From: Arion vulgaris
Lineage: Eukaryota > Mollusca > Gastropoda > Stylommatophora > Arionidae
Reading direction: 5' to 3'
Assembly (NCBI GenBank): GCA_020796225.1
Contig: CM036756.1
Coordinates: 50,696,363-50,760,362 of the forward strand
Length of the DNA: 64,000 nt
Shown here one piece after another: positions 40,340-51,269 of the stretch (position 1 is its first letter; every line of letters starts with the position of its first letter). A program made the translations under genes and the position numbers. A model generated the notes under the pieces. It was not told where the DNA came from and ran no database searches. It was given only the letters and a program-made list of their open reading frames with translations.

Positions 40340-41240
40340 TCAGGTTAGTCTAAAACTTAGTTTTCAGGTCGACTGGGTGTGGCCACATGTTGATTCTCAG
40401 CTCACCCAGGAGAGGACAGTCATGCAGGATTTGCTTCGGTGTCTGTTCCGCCTGCTGACACTGGCAGAGAGCTGTTTGACTTATTCCTAGTCTATATAAG
40501 TGTTTGTTGAGTCTGCGGTGTTCGGTACGCAGGCGAAATATAATAACCTGGTCTGTTCTGCTTAGGTCTTTGAGGGAGTCTTTTACATAATCATATCCAG
40601 TGTTTCTCTTCCAGTCTACTGCAGATTTTCTCTGTATGAATGTGTTGATCTCTTGAAAAGACAGGGTTGGTAAATTTGCTCCTTGGCACTGCCCTCCTTA
40701 GCTAAGACATCGGCACTCCCCGAGCGGTTACCGGGGCCCAAATTTGGGGTGTAAAGAATAGAACCACTGTTACCTGCCACGCATGTCGCAAGAGGCGACT
40801 AAGGAGGTTTGGATGAAATCGGATGCATGTGTCCTAAACGTGTAGAAGTCTATGCATTTAGGGGCCTACCAAACCAATATGCAACATATTTACGTTCTTG
40901 GCAAAGATCAAACATATCACAAAGAGTGATTAAAATTGGTCGAAAAGAACGAACGCAAAGAAGAATAGGACATCGACACTCTCATTGACTGCAATGCCAC
41001 AGTGAGATGGAATCCACTGCAAGTCAATTTCTGCCTTTTCTGAAAGCTGAGAAAGTTCTCTTTTAGGTTTTGTACTGTGCTGTCAGCGGATTTAGCCTTC
41101 AGGGATTGTATAGCTGACAGTGAGTCTGTAAGAAATACCATCTTGCCTCAGGTGTTTGCAGCTTATTCATGTGATGTGTTGCCATCAGAAGAGCTAAGAG
41201 TTCTGCTTTGTAGTTGAAACATATTCTTCCAGTAGGGGCC
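40340..41240 (-). pseudogene. RNase H-bearing non-LTR element, C-terminal part
   Basis: Minus-strand order: FNYKAELLALLMATHHMNKL (RNase H Glu), VFLTDSLSAIQSLKA (Asp, about 41140), FLSFQKRQKLTCSGFHLTVAL. A SINE interrupts next, followed by the zinc-knuckle tail QCQQAEQTPKQILHDCPLLG with LRINMWPHP (about 40450-40370). Same family as the fragments at 103-369 and 2441-2585. Frameshifted. Confidence 0.75.
40719..40968 (+). mobile_element. SINE-like element with 13-bp target-site duplication
   Basis: 250 bp from CCCGAGCGGTTACCGGGGCC to GCAAAGAAGAATAG, flanked by GACATCGGCACTC (40706-40718) and GACATCGACACTC (40969-40981), one mismatch. This fixes the family's ends. It has no coding frame conserved among copies and no simple A-tail; the 3' end is AAGAAG-like. 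Other copies: 4.9, 5.4, 23.3 and 28.3 kb. A pol III A box (CGAGYGGTTA) is possible, with no clear B box. Confidence 0.85.
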
Positions 41241-41244
41241 GCTA

Positions 41245-41330
41245 GAGACACAGTAAATACTAAAAAAACCACGATTTTTGCCGGGCCCCACCAAGAAAAA
41301 TGACCACGAGTCGCCACTGGGGACACCTGT
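41245..41330 (-). repeat. MITE end fragment
   Basis: Minus-strand CCCCAGTGGCGACTCGTGGT and TTCTTGGTGGGGCCCGGCAA matches the end of the 25542-25703 MITE. Other end not found. Confidence 0.45.
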
Positions 41331-41339
41331 AAAATGGTA

Positions 41340-41640
41340 ATTTAGGCCACACGCAAAAATCAGTCAGAAGCGCAATACCAGTCGTCATGACTTTCACCTG
41401 AATTAACAGAGGGCGTTCGAGAGAAGAAGACAAGCACTTGAGTGGAACCCGCAGGGAAAGCGAAAAAGAGGACACCCTAAACAGACCTGGAGACGAACTC
41501 TTCTTGGGGAACTGAAGAGTGCTGAACTGTCCTGGGAAACCATAAAGAGGACAGCCAGAGACCGAGAAGAGTGGCGCACAACTGTTGAGGCCCTATGCTC
41601 CACGAGGACCGGAGAGGAATAAGTAAGTAAGTAAGTAGTA
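41340..41640 (+). mobile_element. RTE-type LINE 3' end with (TAAG)n tail
   Basis: Plus-strand reading LEWNPQGKRKRGHPKQTWRR, LLGELKSAELSWETIK and DREEWRTTVEALCSTRTGEE, stop, then TAAGTAAGTAAGTAAG. This is the usual end of BovB/RTE-like elements in invertebrates. 5'-truncated. A second copy is at 44.6-45.2 kb. Confidence 0.85.
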
Positions 41641-41649
41641 CATTCCTTC

Positions 41650-43130
41650 TTGTTTTTCTAAATTGGTGTGATTATTGCTGTTTGCCAATCTTCTGGTGTT
41701 TCTTGGTTCTCCCATGCGACTTGTAAGATTCGTCTAACCCATTTTGCACCTGCCTCTCCAGCTGCTTTGATGGTTTCTGTGGGTAAATCATCTGTGCCTG
41801 TTGATTTGTGTTTTGGTGCCAACTTTATTACATTTTCTACTTCTGCTAGTAGTATTTCTAGTTCTAATTCCTGTATTTCTTCCACTGTATTATAACAGTT
41901 TATTGTACCTAAGTTTTATCACAATCAAGTAGCTCTTCAAAGTAGTTTCTCCATCTTTCTAATATTAATTTTAACCCCAAGATAGGTTGTCCTTTTTCGT
42001 CCTTTAAAATATCTGGTGGGTTGTATTCTTCGTTGTGCTGTCTTATTTCTCTTACTTTTCTGTAATATTCTCTTGGTACTGTTCTTTCTTCCTCTACCAG
42101 CTTGCTTCCGAATGTTTCCCATACTTTCTTCTTGGCTTTTTTATTGCTCTTTGTGTTTCTCCTTTGATTTGTCTGTAGATTGCATATGCTATTCATTATT
42201 TCTTATTGTCTTGGCTCCACCATGTTGAAATTTTACACCTTGTGTTCCCTTTCTTTTTGGTGCCACATATTTCTTGGGCAATCATTTTAAGAGGTGTCTT
42301 TCATGCTACTCCATTCATCATCCACTCCTTTTGTCTTGATTGTTAGTTTTTCAAAACTGTTGTATTCTTTCTTTGAAATTGTTTCCATTTTCTGCTTTCT
42401 CTAACTCTTTCCATTTGATTGTTCCGATGCTTGGTTTCTTCCTTCTGATATTAGTATTTATCTTGTCTCTCCTGTCTATAATTACCATCATGTGGTCTGT
42501 GTCAATGTCACAATTCGCTATGATTTTAGCGTCTGAAATGTCACTTAAGTCTCTCTTCCTTGTTAGTATGCTATCTGGCTCTTAATATCTGGATCATTCC
42601 ATTTATACCAAGTCATTACCTAGGAGTCTATATGTTGAAAGAAGGTGTTTGTAATGACAGGGTCATGTTGTGCACATAAATCTAATAATTTTTCCCCATT
42701 TTTAATGATCTTGCTGTTTATGTCCCCACATTTACCAAGTTATCTTGAAACTTGTCTTCTACTATTTCCTACTTGCCCATTGAAATCTCCCATTATGAAA
42801 AGTTGATCTCTTGGATTGAATCTAGCAATTTCGTCATGCACCCCATCGAAGTATTCGTCTTGTTCTTCCTCGTTGTAGTTTCCATTGCACGGTGCATATA
42901 TCTGCATATAGATTTCTGTGCGTGTTCCTGTTTGTACCTTTATGGATATAATTATTTCCGATATATAATTGATGTGTAGTATCTTGTTTGTAGTGTTTGG
43001 GTTAATGGGGAATCCAACTCCATGTTTTGCGTGTTGATGTTGACTTAATACTCGTTTTCTGCAAGTCGGTTCAGTACTTTGAAGTAACTGTAGGAACCGA
43101 ACTCTCTCATTAAAAAAATTAAACAAACCT
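41650..43130 (-). mobile_element. LINE endonuclease and RT N-terminus (broken)
   Basis: Minus-strand endonuclease pieces: KHGVGFPINPNTTNKILHIN, TEIYMQIYAPCNGNYNEEEQ, RFNPRDQLFIMGDFNGQVGN (43126-42745; MGDFN is the AP-endonuclease catalytic box). After a poorly readable middle, RNTKSNKKAKKKVWETFGSK, YNPPDILKDEKGQPI and RWRNYFEELL (42196-41909) form the linker. RT entry KLAPKHKSTGTDDLPTETIK and VAWENQETPEDWQTAIITPI (41885-41658) follows. The rest of the RT is missing at 41650. Confidence 0.8.
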
Positions 43131-43540
43131 AAAGAAGCGAATAGCGCAATTCAACCGCTGAAGCACAAACTTTCCTGTACAGCAGACGGTAAAAGGAGAG
43201 AATAGAACTTTGTGTCAGGACGGCAAACGTAAGTATTTTATCCATCTTCAAAAGGTTGATCCCACGCCAATGCTTAATTTTATTTATTTAGAGTAATAAT
43301 ATAGTAATTCCTTTCACTTAATGTTATGTTTTAAGGTTTACTCGTACTGAAATTCAAAATCAAACGAGTTAAACGTAGAAAAATAATTGTTAATAAATGT
43401 ACAAATAAAAATGCCGTTAAGAAGTATTAGTAATAGCTGTTTAAATCCTGATACTGTAATTGTAGATACAAATATTCTGTTTCTATTGCTGTCATTTTCC
43501 AATCATCTATCAAACCTTGTCTTCAACTCCGTGAACGCTG
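43131..43540. other. Stretch with nothing recognised
   Basis: May include 5' untranslated sequence of the LINE on the minus strand. AT-rich from 43250 on. No coding support. Confidence 0.4.
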
Positions 43541-43750
43541 TATCATATGATCATCATCATCATCAGGTGCCGTCTCCACATCGAAGGTTGGCTGCATTTG
43601 AATCTCCAGCATCCTCTGTCTTTCGCCTTGGTGTTGCACACTGCCAGACTGTAACCTGTCCATTTCTTAAAGTTTCCCACCCACTTATCTCTCGGTCTTC
43701 CTCTTGCCCTTCCCCCTCAACTTTCCCTCCAGTAAATGTTTTGTCATGTC
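43541..43750 (-). mobile_element. RTE-like LINE 3' end, inverted copy of 2.2-2.4 kb
   Basis: Reverse complement reads GACAGGTTACAGTCTGGCAG, then CGATGTGGAGACGGCACCTG followed by GATGATGATGATC, near-identical to 2210-2390. 3' tail of (GAT)n. Confidence 0.85.
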
Positions 43751-44165
43751 ATGCTATATGATAGCGTATCAATAATCATGTATGAAGTTAAAGTATATGT
43801 TTGCCACTGCTGGGAATATACATGATTTTAGTATTCTAGTATGTATTATATACATGCTTTTTTAATCACATATCTTGCTAGACTTAGACAACAAATGTTA
43901 TACTTACCCAAACATCGCAGGGCAGACTATATTAAAGATAGTAATGTTAATCTAGCCAAAGCATCATATGACTGACTCTACTCTCTAGTCAAAACTTTGT
44001 ATGATGAATGTATGTAGGATTGAATGACTAGTCAATACATCAAATTTGTGTTGTTCTGAGATCAATCATTTCCTCATATAGCCTTGACTTTTGTATTAGT
44101 CACATTGAAATTTAAGTTACACGCACAGCATATACCAGGTCTGGAAAAGACTTTTAGTGTACACT
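43751..44165. other. AT-rich stretch, nothing recognised
   Basis: No repeat or coding segment I can support. Confidence 0.45.
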
Positions 44166-44180
44166 TATGTCACAATGGGA

Positions 44181-44382
44181 CCCGCCTGCCCAGCGGGTTC
44201 GTAGCGCATTGGACGACGGGTGACAAGCCCTCTGTGAGTGCGGTTCAATTCCGCGGACTGGCAGAAAAGCCACAGGTTCTCCAGATTTACGATGTTTGGG
44301 GCACCGAACTGAAGGGTTATGATGTCCATGGCACCGAGCCAAAGAGCTGAAAGCTCAAGTGCTTCTGGATCGGGGAAAAAAA
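44181..44382 (+). mobile_element. tRNA-derived SINE with 15-bp duplication
   Basis: 202 bp flanked by TATGTCACAATGGGA (44166-44180) and TATGTCAAAATGGGA (44383-44397). The head contains pol III promoter boxes: A box TAGCGCATTGG and B box GGTTCAATTCC (about 44246-44256). The body has GGCAGAAAAGCCACAGG and CACCGAACTGAAGGGTTATG; the 3' end is GGGGAAAAAAA. Second copy, minus, at 47390-47571. Confidence 0.85.
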
Positions 44383-44589
44383 TATGTCAAAATGGGAGAA
44401 CCAGGACTTCACTGATTGATCAGGCCTTGCTCTCATACAGACTACAAGATATGCAGGAAAAAAAGCAGATGTTCTGGCAATCAATAACATACAAGAAAGA
44501 CCCAGTATTTGTTGAAGGAAGGGCTATAGTAGGTGTTGGTGCAACATACACAGAAAGACCCAGTATTGATTTAAGGAATGGCTATAGGA

Positions 44590-45180
44590 GGTGTTGGTGA
44601 ATTTGTCTACCTTTGCAGTCTCAACTAATCGGGAGGTATAGATGAGGGCATTAGTGCCAGAATTAGACAAGTTTTTACTTTCCTGCTCACAGTGTGGAAA
44701 TCTGCAGCTATCCCTGCTAAAACAAAGTCCAGGATGTTCAGCTTAAATGTAAACTCCATCTTCTTGTATGACTCAGAAACGTGGTGAAGCCCCATGGTTA
44801 AATACAAATGAGATTCAAACTTTTATCAACAGTTGTTATAGGTTTTAGGTAGATTCTCAGACTGAGATGAGTAGCAAACACAGACCTGTAGATAAGGACA
44901 GGAACACATGATGACCCAGGTCAGGATGAGAAACTGACGATGGGTCAGGCATATCCTACAGAAGACACAGTCAAGTATTACTAGACAAACACTTCAGTGG
45001 AGCCCAAGAAAAGCAGGATACCCAAACAGACTTGGAGACAGTCTTCTAGAAAAACTGAGGAATGCCCAATTATCTTGGGAAACAATAAAGAAAATAGCAC
45101 AGACTAGGGAAAGTGGAGGGCACTTTTTGAGTCCATATGCTCCACGAAGAGCGGAGAAAAATAAACAAGCAAGAACCTGT
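44590..45180 (+). mobile_element. RTE-type LINE 3' region (broken)
   Basis: Reading across frames: RIRQVFTFLRTVWKSAAIPAKT-like (about 44660-44725), LNVNSIFLYDSETW (44740-44785), VDKDRNT, ALQWSPRKAGYPNRLG and LSWETIKKIAQTRESG, ending PYAPRRAEKNKQARTC. Parallel to 41.34-41.64 kb with a longer upstream part. Confidence 0.75.
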
Positions 45181-45184
45181 TTTG

Positions 45185-46200
45185 CTATTGACCTCCTGAG
45201 CATGTATTTATGCTGTAGTCTTGATAAATTATTTTATGAATTTTGTTTGCTATAACAATATACTGTAATCCGAAATATAATTTTTACTGCAAAAAAAAAA
45301 AATGTCAGATGATTGACATTTATGTCAAATATATTATTAAAGCTTCCTTGCCCTCTTCTCCACTTATGTTGAAGGGAAAAGAAGTCATATATTGTCCATT
45401 GTGTGACATCCATGTTATGAAGGCTTTCAAAACTTCGCCATCAATAGTCATGTAATTTCAGCTCTGATTGATCAAAATAAGATTTTCTGTTGTTACTTCT
45501 GTAATGTTTTCCATTGCAACAAATATAGAGTTGTTGTCTCTATGCTGTACCCAACAACCAGGAAGACCAGGGTGTCTGCTTTAGTCTGACTCCTACCTTT
45601 GCAGATTTTACAGATTGATAGGACCTGCTTGAAGTAAAGAATTCCTGCTGGTCAAGCTCTGGGACTGGATATTGTTCTAAAGCTGCCAAAACACTGCAAT
45701 GAGCACACACTGAAGACCTGATGGTAGTTGTGAAAAGCAGTTATATTCTATTATGTGTAGCTCCTGGTAATTTAAATTTTTGTTATAAAATTAATGAGTT
45801 AGTAGTTTTGACTATGTTGGCTATTGTGATAGTAAAGTTTACCCCTAGTGGGGGTGGGTTAAGCTCCTCAAATGCTCTTTTATATTTTTAGTTTTAAGAT
45901 CCATATCTGATAAATTAATGGATACTATTTTTCCTCAAGATTTATGGCCTTATTAATTATGAATGTCAGTCTGTTGCTGTATTTTCTAGTCAATGCATTG
46001 TAGTATTTACTCTAATCAAAGCATTGTAGGATTGGTATCAAATTTGCATAGTTCTGAAATCCATCATGAGTTTATGAAACCTTGATTATTTTATTATTCT
46101 AGTTTGAGTTGTTTGAAACCACATGAATAATGTTATCGCACAGAGATATGTTCAGAATAAGTTAAGCACTGACCTGATAAAAATAAAATTGTAGAAATAT
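45185..46200. other. Intergenic/intronic stretch, nothing recognised
   Basis: Contains a short A-run at 45290 and a small open segment at 45340-45455 (GKEVIYCPLCDIHVMKAFK) with a C-x2-C pattern. That segment could be an exon but has no family match I can name. No transposon signature. Confidence 0.4.
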
Positions 46201-46882
46201 TTATTACTATTTACGCATTTAAACTCATGCTTTATTGACTACTCAAAGGCATTTGATTGTGTCATCAGGAATTGTGGAAAATAATGGAACAAAGGGATTT
46301 TTACATTTAATACAGATCATAAGAGAGAACTTTATGTGAAAAAATGGCGCAAGAACATATGATACATCAGATTGGTTTGACTAAGGCGGGAAGTCAGACA
46401 AGGCTGCATTTTGTCCCCTGCTCCGTTTAACATATATGCAGAAAACATCATGAGGAATGTTACAGAAGATAGCAAAAAAGAAGAATACATTCCTTTTTAA
46501 TCAGAGGAAGAGAAATACCTGAACTAACATATGCTGACCATACAGTGTTACTGTCAACATCACAAAAAGGGATTGAGAAATTTTTAAAGGGAAGGCAAGA
46601 TAAAGCGAAAAACAAAATCTATGTCTCAATTGGCAAAAACAAAAATGATAACGGATAAAGCGACATTACAAAGACATTTAAGAAAGTAGAAAATGTAACA
46701 GTTTTGAATATCTTGGTTCATTTAACAACAGATGGAAATGGGATAAAGAAATTAAAGAACAAACATAATTTTACAAAAAAAAATTAAACAACTAAAAACA
46801 GTATGGAACAGAACTAATAGGAAAACAAAGATCAGAATACTAAGAGCATGCATATTCCCAGTATGGGTGGGAAGCATGGACA

Positions 46883-47284
46883 TCAGTTATATGAGGACTA
46901 TCATCTCCCTCCAGACATGTCCATAGGTGCCCCGATCTCTGCCTCAGCAAATCCAGCAGTGTCCAGTGGCCCAATATGCCAGTTCGATGTTGATTAATCA
47001 ATCTCTTTGCATATTTAGTATGTCGTTTTTTCGGCTGCCCAATATAGACCCCCCATCCCCTCTCAATCTGGTCGGGGTGGGATTACAGCCCTGAATTTCT
47101 TCTGTTGGAAAGACTCTCAATGCCTGAAGAATGTCATTTGATCCATGGCAGCTCCCTCTGATATTGTAAAACAAGCCAGCCAATCTATCAGCTCGTTCTT
47201 TACCTTAACTCCTGCGTGCCCAGGGACAAAAATGAAGGTGATTTCTCTGATCATTGTCTGTACTCATTTTCGTCTCACCATTCC
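46883..47284 (-). pseudogene. RNase H module inserted in LINE
   Basis: Minus strand reads FCPWARRS-like (decayed PGHAGVKGNE), ERADRLAGLFYNIRG then SNDILQALRVFPTEEIQG and LINIELAYWATGHCW. A relative of the modules at 25.2, 59.7 and 60.3 kb but clearly diverged. GACAT at both edges (46878-46882, 47285-47289) may be a short target duplication. Confidence 0.6.
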
Positions 47285-47389
47285 TGACATTTAATAAAGC
47301 AGTAGAAAAACATATATGTGCTTTTGCATATAAGTGTTACAGAATAGTCCTAAAATTATCATGGACAGAGAAGAGAACAAATAGATCTA

Positions 47390-47571
47390 TTTTTTTTTTT
47401 TCAGATCCAGAAGCACTTGAGCTTATTGGTCCCTGGGTGATGGATCGTAACCCTTCGGTTCGGTCCCACGAACACCATAAATCTGGGAATCTGCTTTTTC
47501 TGCCATCCCGGGAATTGAACCCGACACACAGAGGATGTCACCCGTGGTCCAGCCCAAACGTGGGCAGCGGG
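47390..47571 (-). mobile_element. tRNA-derived SINE, minus copy, 12-bp duplication
   Basis: Poly-T at its left end is the A-tail in minus orientation. B box GGTTCAATTCCC in reverse at about 47510-47521. Flanked by CAAATAGATCTA at 47378-47389 and 47572-47583, perfect. Inserted into the LINE thumb coding region, so it post-dates that LINE copy. Confidence 0.88.
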
Positions 47572-47921
47572 CAAATAGATCTACCAGAAAGAACTAAAAA
47601 TCAAAGAAAAACTGGCTAATGCTACAAATAAGAAAATTGGAATTTTGGACATAAAAAGATACGAGGGCTGGAGAAGACCAACATAGTAGGAGGCATACTG
47701 GCAAAGAGAAAAAGGAAGACCACAGAGGGATGGATTCAGGTTAACTGATGGTTTGAACATGGGGTTTTGCAGAGGCAGGAAATCGCCTAGAGGAAGAAAT
47801 TCCGAAAGACTGTTGGAGTGACAAAGTTCCTCAGGACAATCTTTTGATGGTGATGAGGTGATCTATATATACTTTTGTTTGCTTATCGAATTTACTGGTT
47901 TCTGTTTCTTTTTTCCCAAAG

Positions 47922-48186
47922 GTCTTATCAGTGGTGAGACGGAACTTGATGTGCTAATGGAAATTCTCAAACTTCCTCTTGAAATCTTGAGAGCATTTTT
48001 TCCATTTGGATACTCAAGCATTAGGTGCCTGTCACTTGCAGATCCTCGCCTGACAGATAAGTCTATTCATCTCACTTCTTGATGAATACTTGGTGCTACT
48101 CCCCGCTGCTCATGGGTTACAGCTGCAGTGTCAAAAATGCATTGCAGTTCTTATGAATTCTGTTTTGGGTGTATACTACAATGAAG
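47922..48186 (+). CDS. Exon-like segment of unidentified host gene
   Basis: Preceded by a pyrimidine-rich acceptor (TTTCTTTTTTCCCAAAG) and followed by the donor GTAAAT after AATGAAG. One frame reads GETELDVLMEILKLPLEILR, AFFPFGYSSIRCLSLADPRL. After a one-base shift near 48060 the other reads FISLLDEYLVLLPAAHGLQL, QCQKCIAVLMNSVLGVYYNE. Both halves are leucine-rich helical (HEAT/ARM-like in character) and look protein-coding. The frameshift means either decay or a sequence error. I do not recognise the protein. Confidence 0.45.
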
Positions 48187-48357
48187 GTAAATATAGGTGC
48201 AATGTTTATATTAACATCAATAAAACATGATTTTGAAAATATTCTGGCATGTAGATTCACTTTTTTGCTATGAGTTTTGTTACCATTAGAGAAAATGAAG
48301 ATTTGAATGATCTGATTTGTATGAGTATACTTACACTCATAGGAGCTCACTGTTTAC
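48187..48357. other. Putative intron sequence
   Basis: AT-rich, follows the exon-like segment. Nothing recognised. Confidence 0.4.
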
Positions 48358-48890
48358 ATGCTTTCATCATCATCAAATAGCTTATCCTGAGCAGAACTTT
48401 ACCACCCCAACAGTCCTCATATTTCTCTCTCTCATAGGCCAGATGTCCTGCCTCTGCGCTATCATGTTCAAACCCATCAGTTAACCCTGAATCCATCTTC
48501 TCTGTGGTCATCCTCTTCTTCTCTTTGCGGTATGTCCCCTTTCATGATTCTTCTCCAGCCTTTGTCTTTTATATGCCCAAAAATATCTCAATTTTCTTTT
48601 ACGTATTTGTAGCATTAGGTTTTTTTTAATTTTGAGTTCTTTCTGGATGATCTATTTGTTCTTTTCTCTGTCCATGATATATGAGGACTCTTCTGAACAT
48701 ATATTCAAAGCACATATATGTTTTCCACTGCCATATTAAATGTCCATGCTTACACCCTACATTCAGTGGTAATATGAGCTCTTAGTATTCTGATCTTTGT
48801 TTTCCTATCAGTTCCGTTCCATACTGTTTTTAGTTGTTTAATTTTTGTAAAGCCATGTTTGTTCTTCTTTTAATTTCATTCCATTCCATC
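48358..48890 (-). mobile_element. RTE/CR1-like LINE 3' end
   Basis: Minus strand of the 6.2-7.9 kb family: the KQLKTVWNGTDRKTK-like start near 48840, WTEKRTNRS near 48660, FWAYKRQRLEKNHE near 48560, and a (GATGAT)n tail at 48365-48375. Shifted frames. Confidence 0.75.
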
Positions 48891-48894
48891 GATG

Positions 48895-49150
48895 ACGAGT
48901 GTCACAGAATTTAGGAAAGACATTAGGAAAAAGTGGATACAACATCAGTACTGAACTTCATAAAGAAAAAACAAAATGGTTCAGCCACATAAGCAGGTTA
49001 CCAACGAATGCACCTCAAAGCAAATGCTCCTTGATACAGTAGATATAAAGCAAGACAGATTCAGAAATAACAGAGGTGTGAAAAACACTATTTATAGGCC
49101 AAAAAACCTGTTCAAAATATCTTCTTGCTCCTGTGAGCAAAAACAGGATC
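48895..49150 (+). mobile_element. LINE 3'-end fragment (60.9-kb family)
   Basis: NLGKTLGKSGYNISTELHKE, TKWFSHISRLPTNAP matches the FGHxxRLPSDSAP segment at 32.46 kb and the end of the 60.9-63.5 kb LINE. Short, broken. Confidence 0.6.
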
Positions 49151-49194
49151 AAGAAAGAAAAAATATATGACCTTGTTCTGGGCTTCCAAGAATC

Positions 49195-49322
49195 ATATAT
49201 TTGCTTCAAGCTGTTCTAAACTTCCCTTACATGTCTAATCAGCATAACCCTAGTGTGCAGACTGCTAGATGGAAGATGGATTCGTTCATAGCTCAATTAT
49301 GGAGGGGAGAAAAGGAAAACGG
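49195..49322 (+). other. Possible exon-like segment
   Basis: Open segment LLQAVLNFPYMSNQHNPSVQ then TARWKMDSFIAQLWRGEKEN with a possible acceptor TTTGCTTCAAG upstream and a weak donor GTGATC. Not transposon-like. It lies between the exon-like segments at 47.9 and 57.2 kb on the same strand. Weak. Confidence 0.25.
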
Positions 49323-49370
49323 TGATCTTGTGTGTACTTGTTTTTTTCAGTATATATTTTGGAACTGCAG

Positions 49371-50530
49371 TAAAACTATTTGATTGGCAAAACACGTAAT
49401 TACAAAGTACTGTATTTTTACAAATTAAAAAAACAATGACAAAATACAGCAACGTTTGAAACAAGGCCTTTATCAACAAACAAAACAAACAGGAGTGACA
49501 AATTAAAATAAACACAAATGGACGACCAAATACAACGTATCTAAGGAAAATCTGGAAAAAAAACAATAACAAATAAATGTAACACAAAAAACACATAAAA
49601 CTAGAAATAGAAAAGAAACAATGAAACATCTAGTAAATACATAACTTGAATACATGCAACATATACCCATATAGATTACAAAGCAGGGGAAGAAAAGTAC
49701 TGAAGCATAAGAATGGAATATAACATGAATACATGCAACATATACCCTTATAGATTACAAGCAGGGGAAAGAAAAGTACTAGAAGCATAAGAATGTAATA
49801 CGTTGAGCCGCGTGGTCGCAAGGTACCATACAAAGAAATCAACCGATTCTCCAGAGCAATCGACTGCGATCACCCAGGAACATGATCGGATGGCTGGACC
49901 TGGACATCGGAGCACCTAAATGGCCAGTGTCATTGAAATGGTGGCTACAGGGTCACAGAGCATTGGCGTATGTCGCTAAGTGTTAGGCGAATGGTCACTG
50001 AGCCTTGCCTGTCTCTCGATATAAGCCTTGTTAACGCTTACAGATAATAGCATAGATAAGATTACGGGACTGCATGGAACCCTTCGCCCAATAAACGTGC
50101 TAAGGAAAGATACAGTAGGCTCTGCCCACAAAAGCACGTGTTGCAACGCGTGACCACATGACAGTGCCAAAATAGTCAGGATATTGGACTTAAGCACTGT
50201 GTACCAACATATCCTTAAGACTTCTGTCCCGTCTGTAAGACACCAGGATAGTTGGGAAGACAGAGCGGGTCTCAGGATCTGATCTGGGAGAGACAGAGCG
50301 AATAAACATTTTCACAGGGAACTATGGGGGTGGTGTTAAGATAATTTACTCTGTCAGAGTTAAGATCCTATGCTGACTGGTAAGGGCCTGCTGGCGAGTG
50401 ATTTTCTGAACTCGATGCATAGCGAGACAAGCACCCTCTCGGGTATGAAACCCAAAAAGAAATCAAGCATCCGAAGCTCTCTCAAGAAAACCCATCGTCC
50501 TCCTACAAAGCGAAGGCGTAAGAGCTGCGA
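49371..50530 (-). mobile_element. Penelope-like element, left arm of palindrome
   Basis: Minus-strand copy of 370-1500: 3' end with CTGCAGTAAAACTATTTG at 49375; GCAACGTTTGAAACAAGGCC at 49451; the SLYGTLRPRG segment near 49820. It extends further 5' (to about 50530) than most copies, including the HRVQKITRQQ-equivalent region at 50340-50420. Heavily degraded by small deletions. Confidence 0.8.
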
Positions 50531-50639
50531 GAATGGCAAAAATCACGACAACCCCGGGGATGGGAGAAGTATGAGGAGAAAACTTTTGTGCATCAGTGGG
50601 CTTAATATACTGATGTTCAGGGGTATTTATCTTTTCCCT

Positions 50640-51268
50640 TAGGCACGTTTCTTTGGATGGGTTCACATGGTCCTAATCTTATCTATGCTATTATCTAAAG
50701 CGGTGTAACAACATATCGGCGAGACAGGCAAGGGGTCATGACATTCGCCCAACACTCGGACATCGCCAATGCTCTTGACCCTGTAGCCACCCATTTCAAT
50801 GACACTGGCCATTTAGGTGCTCACGATGCCCAGGTCCAGCCATGATCTGTTCTCGGATGATGCAGTCGATTTGCTCTGAGAATAGGTTGATTTCTTTGTA
50901 TGGTACCTTCACGACCGGGCTCAACGTTTTCCCATTCTTATGCTTCTTAGTATTCTCTTCCCCTGCTTTGTAATCTTTTGGGAATTATGTTGCATGTTTT
51001 CCCAAGTTATGTATTTACTGATGTTTCATTGTTTCTTTTCCTTTCTATTTCTAGTTTTATGTGTGTTTTTTTTTGTTACATGTATTTCGTTATTCGTTTT
51101 TATTCAGATTTTCCTTAAAATACGTTTGTATTTGGTCGTCCTTTTGTGTTTCATTTTAATTTGTCACTCCTGTTTGTTCGTTTGCTTGATAAAGCCTTGT
51201 TGGTAAAACGTTGCTGTATTTTGTCATTTTTTTTGTAATTTGTAAAACTACAGTACTTTGTAATTCGT
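50640..51268 (+). mobile_element. Penelope-like element, right arm of palindrome
   Basis: Plus-strand copy covering the GIY-YIG segment (CGGCGAGACAGGCAAG at about 50718) through VATHFNDTGH (CACCCATTTCAATGACACTG at 50787) to the 3' tail GTAAAACTACAGTACTTTG at 51242. Opposite orientation to 49371-50530. Together they form a 1.9-kb head-to-head arrangement. Confidence 0.8.
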
Positions 51269-51269
51269 T

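Larger units (their letters stand above)
46205..47780 (+). mobile_element. RTE/CR1-like LINE RT region, interrupted twice
   Basis: Family of 6.2-7.9 kb. Pieces: FIDYSKAFDCV (46238), VRQGCILSPAPFNIYAENIM with the palm box region (46395-46450), TYADHTVLLS-like (46530), QLKTVWNRTNRKTKIRILRA (46790-46850). The first insertion is at 46883-47284. TFNKAVEKHICAFAYKCYR and SWTEKRTNRS follow (47289-47385), then a SINE at 47390-47571, then RTKNQRKTG, GLEKTNIVGGILAKRK to about 47780. Numerous stops. Confidence 0.8.

Noticed and set aside
41099..41326. Independent gene on the minus strand
   Set aside because: The AELLALLMATHHMNKL segment is the RNase H domain of the non-LTR element spanning 40.34-41.24 kb; the rest of the frame is a MITE end.
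44166..44397. Functional tRNA gene
   Set aside because: A and B boxes are present but the acceptor stem and cloverleaf do not close, and duplications plus an A-rich tail show a SINE.
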